This document shows, one piece after another, positions 1 to 9,016 of a DNA stretch of 31,145 nucleotides; within the stretch, counting starts at the first letter, position 1, and each line of letters opens with the position of its first letter. The position numbers and the translations under genes are program-made. Source of the DNA: Clostridium sp. AM33-3 (lineage in GTDB: Bacteria; Bacillota; Clostridia; Lachnospirales; Lachnospiraceae); the NCBI RefSeq assembly GCF_003480315.1, contig NZ_QUIV01000033.1, forward strand, positions 1-31,145, in the 5' to 3' direction. Below the pieces are notes generated by a model. That model had not been told where the DNA came from. It did not search any database and saw nothing but the letters and a program-made list of their open reading frames with translations.

Positions 1-53
1 ATTCTGTATGGTCTGACCGAACCTTCGGACTCTATTGATTATTCATTATATTG

Positions 54-1514
54 TTATTTGTGATAGTGATAGCTGTCCAGTAATCCGTTTTTCATATCCC
101 ACAGCGGCTTAGACAGATCTACGTGTACCCGGTGCGGATATTCCAGTCGCAGGGATTCTTCCCAAAGTGTTGCAAGCTCGCTCTTGCAGTATTTCTGGAT
201 ATCCATCACCTTCGGGGATTCATATACACATTTTCCTTTTAAGAATACCGGAATCATCATTTCGCGCATGGTGTAGGTGCCGGGAGCAAGAAGGGTCTTT
301 TTCCAGGTTTCCTTCGGATCGAAGAGCAGGAGCGGCTGATCGGTGTCGTACTCTTCATCGACCAGGCAGATCAGGTCTGCGATGATCTTTCCATTTTCCT
401 TGTCATAGATACGGCGAATAGTCTTGTTGCCCGGGTTGGTGATCTTCTCAGCATTCTCGGACAGCTTGATCTTAGGAATGAATGTTCCGGTTGCCTTATC
501 CTGAATCGCAGCCAGCTTGTACACACCGCCGAAGGACGGGCAGTCTTTGGATGTGATCAGGTTGGTGCCGACACCCCAGGAGTTGATGGCTGCGCCCTGC
601 AGTTTCAGGGAGGAGATCAGGGTCTCATCCAGATCATTGGAAGCGGAGATGACCGCATCCGGGAATCCGGCTGCGTCTAACATTTTCTTGGCTTTCTTTG
701 ACAGGTAAGCTAGATCGCCGCTGTCTAAGCGGATTCCGTAGAAGGTGAGCGGAATGCCGGCCTCGCGCATTTCCTTAAATACCTTGATGGCGTTTGGAAT
801 GCCGGAATTTAAAGTATCGTAAGTGTCGACCAGAAGAATGCAGGCGCTCGGATACAGCTTTGCGTAAGTACGAAATGCGGTCAGTTCATCCGGGAAGCTC
901 ATGATCCAGCTGTGGGCGTGGGTGCCTTTGACCGGAACATCAAACATCTTGCCGCAGAGAACATTGGAGGTGCCGATGCATCCGGCAATCATGGCAGCGC
1001 GGGCACCATAGATGCCGGCATCCGGCCCCTGTGCGCGGCGCAGGCCAAATTCCATGACACCATCACCCTGGGCTGCGTAGACCACGCGTGCTGCCTTGGT
1101 AGCAATCAGGGACTGGTGGTTGATGATGTTTAAGAGAGCGGTTTCAATAAGCTGAGCCTCCATGATCGGAGCAATGATCTTTACAAGCGGTTCCCTTGGG
1201 AATACGACGCTTCCTTCCGGAATGGCATAAATATCGCCGCTAAAATGGAAATGGCGGAGATAGTCGAGGAAATCTTCCTCAAACATACCGGTGGTACGTA
1301 AATAGTCAACGTCATCTTCATCAAAGTGCAGGTTCTTTACGTAGTCGATCACCTGGTCTAAGCCAGCACAGATCGAATAGCCGGAGCCTACCGGGTTATT
1401 TCTGTAAAATGCGTCGAAAATAACAGTTTCATTTGCATCTTTTTCTTTAAAATAGCCCTGCATCATAGTCAGCTCGTAAAAGTCTGTGAGCAGGGTAAGG
1501 TTACGTTCACTCAT
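54..1514 (-). CDS. pncB: Nicotinate phosphoribosyltransferase
   Basis: This enzyme joins nicotinate and PRPP to make nicotinate mononucleotide, using ATP, in the cytoplasmic NAD salvage (Preiss-Handler) pathway. The 486-residue product has the usual length for the Firmicutes form. It opens with a family-typical stretch (LLTDFYELTMMQGYF), carries the HSW motif whose histidine (about residue 201) is the phosphorylated one in the family, and has the YGIRLDSGDLAYLSKK phosphoribosyl-binding region near residues 260-275. The ATG start is preceded by AGAAGGAG at good spacing. The gene is divergent from ileS and has its own promoter in the shared intergenic region. Nothing looks damaged. Confidence 0.95.
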   Translation of the reverse strand: MSERNLTLLTDFYELTMMQGYFKEKDANETVIFDAFYRNNPVGSGYSICAGLDQVIDYVKNLHFDEDDVDYLRTTGMFEEDFLDYLRHFHFSGDIYAIPEGSVVFPREPLVKIIAPIMEAQLIETALLNIINHQSLIATKAARVVYAAQGDGVMEFGLRRAQGPDAGIYGARAAMIAGCIGTSNVLCGKMFDVPVKGTHAHSWIMSFPDELTAFRTYAKLYPSACILLVDTYDTLNSGIPNAIKVFKEMREAGIPLTFYGIRLDSGDLAYLSKKAKKMLDAAGFPDAVISASNDLDETLISSLKLQGAAINSWGVGTNLITSKDCPSFGGVYKLAAIQDKATGTFIPKIKLSENAEKITNPGNKTIRRIYDKENGKIIADLICLVDEEYDTDQPLLLFDPKETWKKTLLAPGTYTMREMMIPVFLKGKCVYESPKVMDIQKYCKSELATLWEESLRLEYPHRVHVDLSKPLWDMKNGLLDSYHYHK

Positions 1515-1568
1515 GCCGGTTCTCCTTCTGGTTCTGGAATTTTCGTTAAATTTGTGTAAAACAATAGT

Positions 1569-1597
1569 AGTATACCATCGGTTTTCACAAAAAACAA
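1569..1597 (-). promoter_or_regulatory. Probable sigma-A promoter for pncB
   Basis: Read on the minus strand, TTGTTT (1597-1592) and TATACT (1574-1569) are separated by 17 bases, about 55 bases upstream of the pncB start. The -10 box is close to consensus; the -35 box is weaker. Confidence 0.55.
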
Positions 1598-1639
1598 TGC
1601 ATTTGACATGAATTTAACAAAAGGAGTGGTGCAGAAACC

Positions 1640-1668
1640 TTGACAATTCTCAGTCATATTAATATAAT
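1640..1668 (+). promoter_or_regulatory. Consensus sigma-A promoter for the ileS leader
   Basis: TTGACA at 1640-1645 and TATAAT at 1663-1668 are exact consensus hexamers with an ideal 17-base spacer. Transcription should begin near 1675, just before the T-box stem I. A very strong promoter fits a gene regulated by attenuation downstream. Confidence 0.85.
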
Positions 1669-1674
1669 GAAAAA

Positions 1675-1965
1675 GAATGTAATATCAAAAAGGCTATGAC
1701 GGAGACAGTAGCGCTGCAAAGAACGTAAGAGCAGAACGTGCAAATAGGCGGAATGCAGGAGCGAGCCGGGGGTGGTGGAAGCCCGGTGCAAGTAAGGCAG
1801 CAGTCGAAAATCACTCCTGAGCCGCAGGCCGAACCGATTTTTATAATCGCAGTAAGTCCAGCCGGTATTCCGCCGTTAACCGGAACTCATATGTTTGTAT
1901 GCAGTAATAGGTGGTCAAAAGTGGCAAGAAGTGTCGTTTCCTGTTTGCAGGGAGCGGCTTTTTTT
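1675..1965 (+). promoter_or_regulatory. T-box leader (isoleucine-responsive) of ileS
   Basis: A roughly 290-base untranslated leader between the promoter and ileS has the layout of a T-box riboswitch. Stem I begins near 1693 with the GACGGAGACAGTAGCG element. Its distal part, GAGCCGGGGGTGGTGGAAG, is near 1762. The specifier side reads GAAAATCACTCCTGAGC, placing an AUC isoleucine codon at 1810-1812. A UGGU at 1912-1915 can pair with the ACCA end of uncharged tRNA-Ile. A rho-independent terminator follows. By family knowledge, uncharged tRNA-Ile stabilises the antiterminator and permits ileS transcription. The specifier assignment comes from alignment by eye with known T-box layouts. Confidence 0.88.
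1933..1965 (+). terminator. T-box attenuator terminator before ileS
   Basis: An 11-bp stem (left arm 1933-1943, right arm 1948-1958, TTTG loop, with G-U pairs) is followed directly by a run of seven T. It sits 78 bases before the ileS start codon and is the regulated terminator of the T-box leader. Confidence 0.85.
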
Positions 1966-2042
1966 ATTTATAGGAAGTTTTCCTATGAAATGTTACACAG
2001 GATTCCCGCTGCATGCGTCAAAGATTGGAGGCAAAGAAAAGC

Positions 2043-5000
2043 ATGTATGAGAAAGTACCTACAAATATGAATTTTGTAGAGCGAGAGAAAAAAATTGAAA
2101 AGTTTTGGGATGATGAGCACATCTTCCAGAAAAGTATGGATTCCCGCAAAGAGGGTCCGACCTACACCTTCTACGATGGCCCGCCTACCGCAAACGGCAA
2201 GCCTCATATCGGCCACGTACTGACCCGTGTCATCAAAGACATGATCCCGCGTTACCGCACCATGAAAGGCTGCATGGTTCCGCGTAAGGCAGGCTGGGAT
2301 ACCCACGGACTCCCGGTTGAGCTGGAAGTAGAGAAGATGCTTGGCCTGGATGGCAAGGAGCAGATCGAGCAGTATGGCCTTGAGCCGTTCATCGAGCACT
2401 GTAAAGAGAGTGTCTGGAAATACAAAGGCATGTGGGAGAAATTCTCCGGCACCGTTGGCTTCTGGGCAGATATGGACAATCCGTATGTTACCTATCACAA
2501 TGACTTCATTGAGTCTGAGTGGTGGGCATTAAAACAGATCTGGGAGAAGGGACTTCTGTACAAAGGATTCAAGATCGTTCCTTACTGCCCGCGCTGCGGC
2601 ACCCCGCTTTCCTCCCATGAGGTAGCTCAGGGCTATAAAGATGTCAAAGAGCGTTCCGCGATCGCACGCTTTAAAGTTAAGGGTGAGGATGCTTACATCC
2701 TGGCATGGACCACTACTCCGTGGACCCTGCCGTCCAATGTGGCACTCTGCGTAAACCCGAACGAGACCTACGTTAAGGTAAAGAACGGTGATTACACCTA
2801 TTACCTGGCAGAAGCACTTTGTGATACTGTCCTGGAAGGTGAGTATACTGTACTGGAGAGATACAAAGGCAAAGATCTGGAGTACAAAGAGTACGAGCCG
2901 CTGTTTGACTGTGCAACAGCAATCTGTGAGAAGCAGAAAAAGAAAGCATTCTACGTTGTCTGCGATACCTACGTAACGCTGACCGATGGTACCGGTGTGG
3001 TACACATTGCCCCGGCATTCGGTGAGGACGACTCCAAGGTCGGAAGAAAGTATGACCTTCCGTTTGTGCAGTTAGTAGACGCAAAGGGTGAAATGACCAA
3101 AGAGACTCCATGGGAAGGCGTATTTGTGAAGAAGGCGGATCCGCTGGTATTAAAGGCACTGGATGAGAAGGGCCTGTTATTCTCAGCACCGAATTTTGAG
3201 CACAGCTATCCGCATTGCTGGAGATGTGATACCCCGCTCATTTACTACGCAAGAGAGTCCTGGTTTATCAAGATGACTGCTGTGAAGGATGACCTGATCC
3301 GCAACAACAATACCATTAACTGGATTCCAGAGAGCATCGGCAAGGGACGCTTCGGTGACTGGCTGGAGAACGTTCAGGACTGGGGCGTAAGCCGTAACCG
3401 TTACTGGGGCACCCCGCTTAATATCTGGGAGTGTGAGTGTGGCTGTCAGCATTCCATCGGAAGCCAGGCAGAGTTGAAGTCCATGAGCCCGAACTATGCG
3501 GATGTTGTAAAGAAATATGCAAAAGAGATGGATGAAGAGGCTAATGGCGATGTAGAGCTGCATCGTCCGTTCATCGATGATGTCACCATCACCTGCCCGC
3601 AGTGCGGCAAGCAGATGCATCGTGTACCGGAGGTAATCGACTGCTGGTTCGATTCCGGTTCCATGCCGTTCGCACAGCATCATTATCCGTTTGAGAATAA
3701 GGAACTCTTTGAGAAGCAGTTCCCGGCAGATTTCATCTCCGAGGCAGTAGACCAGACACGTGGATGGTTCTATTCCCTGCTGGCAATCTCTACCCTGATC
3801 TTCAACAAAGCTCCGTACAAGAACGTTATCGTTCTGGGCCATGTACAGGATGAGAACGGCCAGAAAATGAGTAAATCCAAGGGCAACGCAGTCGATCCGT
3901 TCGACGCTCTGGAAACCTACGGTGCAGACGCTATTCGCTGGTACTTCTACATCAACAGCGCACCGTGGCTGCCAAACCGTTTCCATGGCAAAGCCGTACA
4001 GGAAGGCCAGAGAAAGTTCATGGGTACTCTGTGGAACACCTATGCGTTCTTCGTGCTGTACGCCAATATTGATAATTTCGATCCAACCAAGTATACTCTG
4101 GAGTACGACAAACTTCCGGTTATGGATAAATGGCTTCTGTCCAAGTTAAACTCCATGGTGAAAGACGTGGATGACAACCTGGCAAACTACCGCATCCCGG
4201 AGGCTGCAAGAGCACTTCAGGATTTCGTAGATGACATGAGTAACTGGTATGTAAGAAGAAGCCGTGAGCGTTTCTGGGCAAAGGGCATGGAGCAGGATAA
4301 GATCAATGCCTATATGGCACTGTACACTGCACTGGTAACGGTAGCCAAGGCAGCGGCTCCGATGATCCCGTTCATGACTGAGGATATCTACCAGAATCTG
4401 GTCAGAAGCATCGACAAGACCGCTCCGGAGAGCATCCATCTGTGTGATTTCCCGGCAGTGGATGAAACAATGATCGACAAGCAGCTGGAGTCCGATATGG
4501 ATGAGGTCTTAAAGATTGTTGTATTCGGCCGAGCAGCAAGAAATACCGCAAACATCAAGAACCGTCAGCCGATTGGTAAGATGTATGTTAAGGCAGAGAA
4601 CAAGTTGTCCGATTTTTATGTGGAGATCATTGAGGATGAGTTAAATGTTAAAAGTGTAGAGTTCGTAGATGACGTCAGAAACTTCACATCCTACAGCTTC
4701 AAGCCGCAGCTTAAGACGGTCGGACCGAAGTACGGCAAGCAGCTCGGCAACATCCGCAAGGCTCTGTCTGAGATCGACGGCAATGCCGCTATGGACACCC
4801 TGAAGGCAGATGGGGCACTGAAGTTTGATTTCGGCGGCGAGCTGGTAGTGCTGACCGAAGATGACCTGTTGATTGAGATGGCTCAGACCGAGGGCTATGT
4901 ATCAGAGGGTGATAATTACGTAACGGTAGCCCTGGACACTCACCTTACTCCGGAACTTCTTGAGGAAGGATTTGTCCGTGAGCTGGTAAGTAAGATCCAG

Positions 5001-5234
5001 ACCATGCGAAAAGAAGCAGGATTTGAGGTTACCGATCATATTAATGTATATCAGGATAACAATGACAAGATTGCTGATATCTTTAAGAAATATGCAGACA
5101 CCATGAAAGGTGAAGTACTTGCCGATCACATTTTCCTTGGACAGATGGGTGGATACGCAAAAGAGTGGAATATTAACGGTGAGACCGGAATGTTGGGTGT
5201 TGAAAAAGCAACAGTTGACAGCTGCCAGAAATAG
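2043..5234 (+). CDS. ileS: Isoleucyl-tRNA synthetase
   Basis: Class I aminoacyl-tRNA synthetase that charges tRNA-Ile. The product is 1063 residues. The HIGH signature is at residues 55-58 and KMSKS at 608-612. Between them are the editing (CP1) region (AWTTTPWTLPSNVAL) and two CxxC pairs that look like metal ligands. The length and the GWDTHGLPVELEVEK segment suit the longer, eukaryote-like IleRS2 class rather than the roughly 930-residue IleRS1 class. The ATG at 2043 is chosen because GGAGG lies at 2027-2031; the open frame extends 10 codons further upstream without a ribosome binding site. Expression is controlled by the T-box leader upstream. Confidence 0.96.
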   Translation: MYEKVPTNMNFVEREKKIEKFWDDEHIFQKSMDSRKEGPTYTFYDGPPTANGKPHIGHVLTRVIKDMIPRYRTMKGCMVPRKAGWDTHGLPVELEVEKMLGLDGKEQIEQYGLEPFIEHCKESVWKYKGMWEKFSGTVGFWADMDNPYVTYHNDFIESEWWALKQIWEKGLLYKGFKIVPYCPRCGTPLSSHEVAQGYKDVKERSAIARFKVKGEDAYILAWTTTPWTLPSNVALCVNPNETYVKVKNGDYTYYLAEALCDTVLEGEYTVLERYKGKDLEYKEYEPLFDCATAICEKQKKKAFYVVCDTYVTLTDGTGVVHIAPAFGEDDSKVGRKYDLPFVQLVDAKGEMTKETPWEGVFVKKADPLVLKALDEKGLLFSAPNFEHSYPHCWRCDTPLIYYARESWFIKMTAVKDDLIRNNNTINWIPESIGKGRFGDWLENVQDWGVSRNRYWGTPLNIWECECGCQHSIGSQAELKSMSPNYADVVKKYAKEMDEEANGDVELHRPFIDDVTITCPQCGKQMHRVPEVIDCWFDSGSMPFAQHHYPFENKELFEKQFPADFISEAVDQTRGWFYSLLAISTLIFNKAPYKNVIVLGHVQDENGQKMSKSKGNAVDPFDALETYGADAIRWYFYINSAPWLPNRFHGKAVQEGQRKFMGTLWNTYAFFVLYANIDNFDPTKYTLEYDKLPVMDKWLLSKLNSMVKDVDDNLANYRIPEAARALQDFVDDMSNWYVRRSRERFWAKGMEQDKINAYMALYTALVTVAKAAAPMIPFMTEDIYQNLVRSIDKTAPESIHLCDFPAVDETMIDKQLESDMDEVLKIVVFGRAARNTANIKNRQPIGKMYVKAENKLSDFYVEIIEDELNVKSVEFVDDVRNFTSYSFKPQLKTVGPKYGKQLGNIRKALSEIDGNAAMDTLKADGALKFDFGGELVVLTEDDLLIEMAQTEGYVSEGDNYVTVALDTHLTPELLEEGFVRELVSKIQTMRKEAGFEVTDHINVYQDNNDKIADIFKKYADTMKGEVLADHIFLGQMGGYAKEWNINGETGMLGVEKATVDSCQK

Positions 5235-5277
5235 CACATGCATAGCATGTGCCCGGGCCCCGCAGAGGGGCCTTTCC
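5234..5277 (+). other. Two adjacent hairpins between ileS and glgP
   Basis: An 8-bp perfect stem with an ATA loop (5234-5252) overlaps the last base of the ileS stop codon. A second GC-rich hairpin follows (GGCCCC/GGGGCC near 5256-5272) with only TTT after it. They could be weak terminators or an mRNA processing or stabilising structure between the two genes. There is no good T-tract, so I do not call a terminator. Confidence 0.45.
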
Positions 5278-5309
5278 GGCAGACTGTAACTGAGGAGAGG
5301 AGATCCAGT

Positions 5310-7775
5310 ATGGCAGTTATGGCAAACAAAGGGTTTGACAAAGAAATATTTAAGAAGAGCGTGGTTGATAATGTTAAAAATCTGTATCGCCGCACCATTG
5401 ATGAGGCTACCCCGAATCAGGTGTTCCAGGCAGTAGCCTATGCGGTTAAAGATGTCATTATTGACGAGTGGATCGCAACCCACAAGGAATACGAAAAGAA
5501 GGATGTAAAGACCGTTTACTATCTTTCCATGGAGTTCTTAATGGGGCGCGCGCTGGGCAACAATATCATCAATATCCGTGCAAGACAGGAAGTCCGTGAG
5601 GCTCTCGATGAGCTGGGCTTTGACTTAAACGTGATTGAGGACCAGGAGCCGGATGCGGCTCTGGGAAACGGTGGTCTGGGACGTCTTGCAGCATGCTTCC
5701 TGGATTCCCTTGCAACTCTCGGATACCCGGCATACGGCTGCGGCATCCGTTACCACTATGGTATGTTCAAACAGAAAATTGAAAACGGTTATCAGGTCGA
5801 GGTGCCGGATAACTGGTTAAAGGACGGCAACCCGTTTGAGGTACGTCGTTCCGAGTATGCAACCGAGGTCAGATTCGGAGGTTACGTGCGCACTGTGTGG
5901 GAAAATGGCAGAGAGCATTTCGTTCAGGAGGGCTATCAGTCTGTTATGGCTGTTCCGTATGACCTGCCGATCGTAGGCTATGGCAACAATGTTGTCAATA
6001 CGCTGCGGATCTGGGATGCACAGCCGATCAACACCTTCAACCTGGATTCCTTCGATAAAGGTGATTATCAGAAGGCTGTGGAGCAGGAAAACCTGGCCAA
6101 GACCATCTGTGATGTGCTTTATCCAAATGATAATCACTATGCCGGCAAGGAGCTGCGCTTAAAACAGCAGTACTTCTTCATTTCCGCAAGTGTACAGCGT
6201 GCTGTAAGCAAATACATGGAGAAGCATGAAGATATCCGCAAGTTCTATGAGAAGAACGTATTCCAGTTAAATGATACCCATCCGACCGTAGCTGTTGCAG
6301 AACTCATGAGAATCCTTCTGGATGACTATAACTTAACCTGGGAAGAGGCATGGGATGTCACAACAAAGACCTGCGCTTACACCAACCATACCATCATGGC
6401 TGAGGCCCTTGAAAAATGGCCGATCGAGCTGTTCTCCAGACTGCTTCCGCGTATCTACCAGATTGTAGAGGAGATCAACCGCCGCTTCCTCCTTGAAATC
6501 CAGAAGAAATACCCGGGAAACCAGGAAAAGATTGCGAAGATGGCTATCATCTATGATGGTCAGGTCAAGATGGCACACATGGCGATCGCGGGTAGTTTCT
6601 CTGTGAACGGTGTAGCAAGACTGCATACCGAGATCCTGGAGAAGCAGGAGTTAAAAGACTTTTATGAGATGATGCCGCAGAAGTTCAATAATAAGACCAA
6701 CGGCATTACCCAGAGACGTTTCCTGCTTCACGCAAACCCGCTTCTGGCAGACTGGATCACGGACAAGATCGGTGACGAGTGGATTACAGACCTTTCCGCT
6801 ATCAGCAAGTTAAAGTTGTATGTGGATGATGAGAAGTGCCAGCACGAATTCATGAATATCAAATATCAGAATAAGGTGCGTCTGGCAAAATACATCAAGG
6901 AGCACAACGGCATTGATGTGGATCCACGTTCCATTTTCGATGTTCAGGTTAAGAGACTGCACGAGTACAAACGTCAGCTTATGAACATTCTGCATGTGAT
7001 GTATCTGTACAACCAGCTGAAAGACAATCCGAACCTGGATATGGTTCCTAGAACCTTCATCTTCGGTGCTAAGGCAGCAGCAGGATATAAGCGCGCAAAA
7101 CTGACGATCAAGCTGATTAATTCCGTTGCAGATGTGATCAACAACGATAAGTCTATTAACGGAAAATTGAAGGTTGTTTTCATTGAAGACTACCGTGTAT
7201 CCAATGCAGAGATCATCTTCGCTGCAGCCGATGTCAGTGAGCAGATCTCTACCGCAAGTAAAGAGGCATCCGGTACCGGAAATATGAAGTTCATGTTAAA
7301 CGGCGCCCTTACTGTGGGAACCATGGACGGTGCAAACGTGGAGATCGTAGAAGAGGTTGGCGCAGAAAATGCGTTCATCTTCGGTACGTCCTCTGATGAT
7401 ATCATCCGCATAGAGCATGACCACAGCTATGATCCAATGCAGATCTTCAACAATGACCAGGATATCCGCCGTGTGCTGATGCAGCTTATTAACGGCTACT
7501 ATGCACCATATGATCCGGAACTGTTCCGCGATATCTATAACTCCCTGCTGAACACTTTAAGCAGTGACCGCGCTGACACCTACTTTATCCTGAAGGATTT
7601 CCGGATGTATGCAGATGCGCAGAAGCGTGTAGATGAAGCATACCGTGACGAGCAGTGGTGGGCAAAGGCAGCTATGCTCAACACCGCATGCAGCGGTAAG
7701 TTCAGCTCTGACCGTACCATCGAGGAGTACGTGAAAGATATCTGGCATCTGGATAAGGTGAAGGTTGAACTGTAA
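5310..7775 (+). CDS. glgP: Glycogen/maltodextrin phosphorylase
   Basis: A GT35-family enzyme that releases glucose 1-phosphate from alpha-1,4-glucans using pyridoxal phosphate. The product is 821 residues, the usual bacterial length. It has EPDAALGNGGLGRLAACFLDS near residues 112-132, and the PLP lysine lies at residue 660 in the EASGTGNMKFMLNG signature. The ATG at 5310 follows GGAGAGGAG; an in-frame ATG 24 codons upstream has no clear ribosome binding site. The 75-base gap to ileS has no obvious promoter, so read-through from ileS is possible, though function gives no clear reason for an operon. A 7-bp stem (7793-7799 with 7824-7830) lies just past the stop. Confidence 0.95.
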   Translation: MAVMANKGFDKEIFKKSVVDNVKNLYRRTIDEATPNQVFQAVAYAVKDVIIDEWIATHKEYEKKDVKTVYYLSMEFLMGRALGNNIINIRARQEVREALDELGFDLNVIEDQEPDAALGNGGLGRLAACFLDSLATLGYPAYGCGIRYHYGMFKQKIENGYQVEVPDNWLKDGNPFEVRRSEYATEVRFGGYVRTVWENGREHFVQEGYQSVMAVPYDLPIVGYGNNVVNTLRIWDAQPINTFNLDSFDKGDYQKAVEQENLAKTICDVLYPNDNHYAGKELRLKQQYFFISASVQRAVSKYMEKHEDIRKFYEKNVFQLNDTHPTVAVAELMRILLDDYNLTWEEAWDVTTKTCAYTNHTIMAEALEKWPIELFSRLLPRIYQIVEEINRRFLLEIQKKYPGNQEKIAKMAIIYDGQVKMAHMAIAGSFSVNGVARLHTEILEKQELKDFYEMMPQKFNNKTNGITQRRFLLHANPLLADWITDKIGDEWITDLSAISKLKLYVDDEKCQHEFMNIKYQNKVRLAKYIKEHNGIDVDPRSIFDVQVKRLHEYKRQLMNILHVMYLYNQLKDNPNLDMVPRTFIFGAKAAAGYKRAKLTIKLINSVADVINNDKSINGKLKVVFIEDYRVSNAEIIFAAADVSEQISTASKEASGTGNMKFMLNGALTVGTMDGANVEIVEEVGAENAFIFGTSSDDIIRIEHDHSYDPMQIFNNDQDIRRVLMQLINGYYAPYDPELFRDIYNSLLNTLSSDRADTYFILKDFRMYADAQKRVDEAYRDEQWWAKAAMLNTACSGKFSSDRTIEEYVKDIWHLDKVKVEL

Positions 7776-7855
7776 TAGCCTGACGGAATAAAACGCATGC
7801 AGGCCCAGAAAAAGCCCGTGGTTCATGCGTAGAAAATTTCAGGAATAAAATTAGA

Positions 7856-7892
7856 AATCCCTCCGTAGATTAAACTGACGGAGGGATTTTTT
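7856..7892 (+). terminator. Strong terminator whose 3' arm contains the spoIID ribosome binding site
   Basis: A perfect 11-bp stem (7856-7866 with 7878-7888) is followed by a run of six T (7887-7892). The T-run ends on the base before the ATG of spoIID at 7893. The GGAGGG in the right arm (7880-7885) is the only Shine-Dalgarno for spoIID, so the terminator of the upstream unit doubles as its translation start region. Confidence 0.85.
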
Positions 7893-8975
7893 ATGCGCAA
7901 AATCGGGATCGTGGCTGCAGTGGTGTTTGTGGCCTCCTGGATGTTTTCACTTCTCTGTATGCATGCGGCGGGACAGGCCGGGTGGAAGATGGAAGAGGAA
8001 AATCAGAACGTGATTTCTGAAAGTGTGGTTTACGAAAATAATCAGAAAGGTTCAGAAGAAACAGCGGGATGGAATGGGAATTCTCACAGTGTGGATCAGG
8101 GGGATGGAGAGGCATATTCCCGCCGCATCATTCTGGAACGCTACGGTGTCCGCACCTATCTTTCGGTGGAAGATTATCTTCCGGGCGTTATGGTCTGCCA
8201 GACCGGTCCGGAAATGGGGATGGAAGCGCTGAAGTGCCAGGCAGTCATTGCCCGCACCTACATATACCGTCAGATGGGCGATCGGGAGGAAATACAGGAA
8301 GAGGAGCTGGATCTCGATTATCTGGGAGATGATACTGCTCGGGCAGGGAATACACTGACTGTGCACCAGAAGGAGGAACTGGCAAAACGCCTGGAGCAAT
8401 GCAGGCAGGCGGCAGAAGCCACGGCAGGAGTGGTTATGAAATATGAGGAACGTTATATTCTGCCATTATTTCATGAGCGGAGCGCCGGACGGACACGGAC
8501 CGGGGAGGCAGATTATCCGTATCTGCAGTCGGCGGAGAGCAGGTGGGATGTGGAGGATGGTGGAGCAGAAATCAGAACAGCAGATGGAGATGCAACGGGC
8601 GTGTCAGAAGTTTCGTTCAGCTTATCGGAATTTGCGCAGCGCATTAAAAATTTAAGTGATGCGCCATCTCTGGATCCGGAGCGCCTTTCTTCCGAAATCC
8701 AGATTGTAAAGCGGGACGATGCCGGATATGTGCTGCAGATCAAGATCGGTCCGCGCACCTACACCGGGGATGATGTCCAGTACGCGTTGGATCTGCCATC
8801 CACCTGTTTTACCATCGACACCAGAATATCAGGGACAATCGCGGTTACAGTGAAAGGCTGCGGCCACGGTTACGGCCTCAGTCAGAATGGTGCCCAGGCC
8901 ATGGCAGAGGAAGGATGGAGCTATTCCGACATTTTGAACTATTATTACAAAAATATTTCACTGGTGACTGAATAA
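7893..8975 (+). CDS. spoIID: Stage II sporulation protein D (SpoIID/LytB domain)
   Basis: A peptidoglycan lytic transglycosylase that acts in the mother cell with SpoIIM and SpoIIP during forespore engulfment. The 360-residue protein has an N-terminal hydrophobic segment (about residues 4-25, a signal anchor). An acidic or polar linker follows, then the SpoIID domain: VEDYLPGVMVCQTGPEMGMEALKCQAVIARTY at about residues 87-118, HERSAGRTRTGEA near 192, and GCGHGYGLSQNGAQAMAEEGWSYSDILNYYY near 322-352. It lies directly before a spoIIQ-like gene, a pairing also seen in Clostridioides difficile. The ribosome binding site lies inside a terminator stem. No promoter could be assigned with confidence; a sporulation sigma factor would be expected. 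Confidence 0.9.
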   Translation: MRKIGIVAAVVFVASWMFSLLCMHAAGQAGWKMEEENQNVISESVVYENNQKGSEETAGWNGNSHSVDQGDGEAYSRRIILERYGVRTYLSVEDYLPGVMVCQTGPEMGMEALKCQAVIARTYIYRQMGDREEIQEEELDLDYLGDDTARAGNTLTVHQKEELAKRLEQCRQAAEATAGVVMKYEERYILPLFHERSAGRTRTGEADYPYLQSAESRWDVEDGGAEIRTADGDATGVSEVSFSLSEFAQRIKNLSDAPSLDPERLSSEIQIVKRDDAGYVLQIKIGPRTYTGDDVQYALDLPSTCFTIDTRISGTIAVTVKGCGHGYGLSQNGAQAMAEEGWSYSDILNYYYKNISLVTE

Positions 8976-9016
8976 GAAAAAGTACTTTGGCAAAACTACT
9001 ACCGAGGTGATAAACG

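Noticed and set aside
1738..2070. 110-codon plus-strand frame in the ileS leader
   Set aside because: It is explained by the T-box RNA; it spans the terminator and overlaps the ileS start out of frame.
3183..3986. 267-codon minus-strand open frame opposite ileS
   Set aside because: It lies entirely within ileS, whose frame carries the synthetase motifs; there is no ribosome binding site or recognisable domain.
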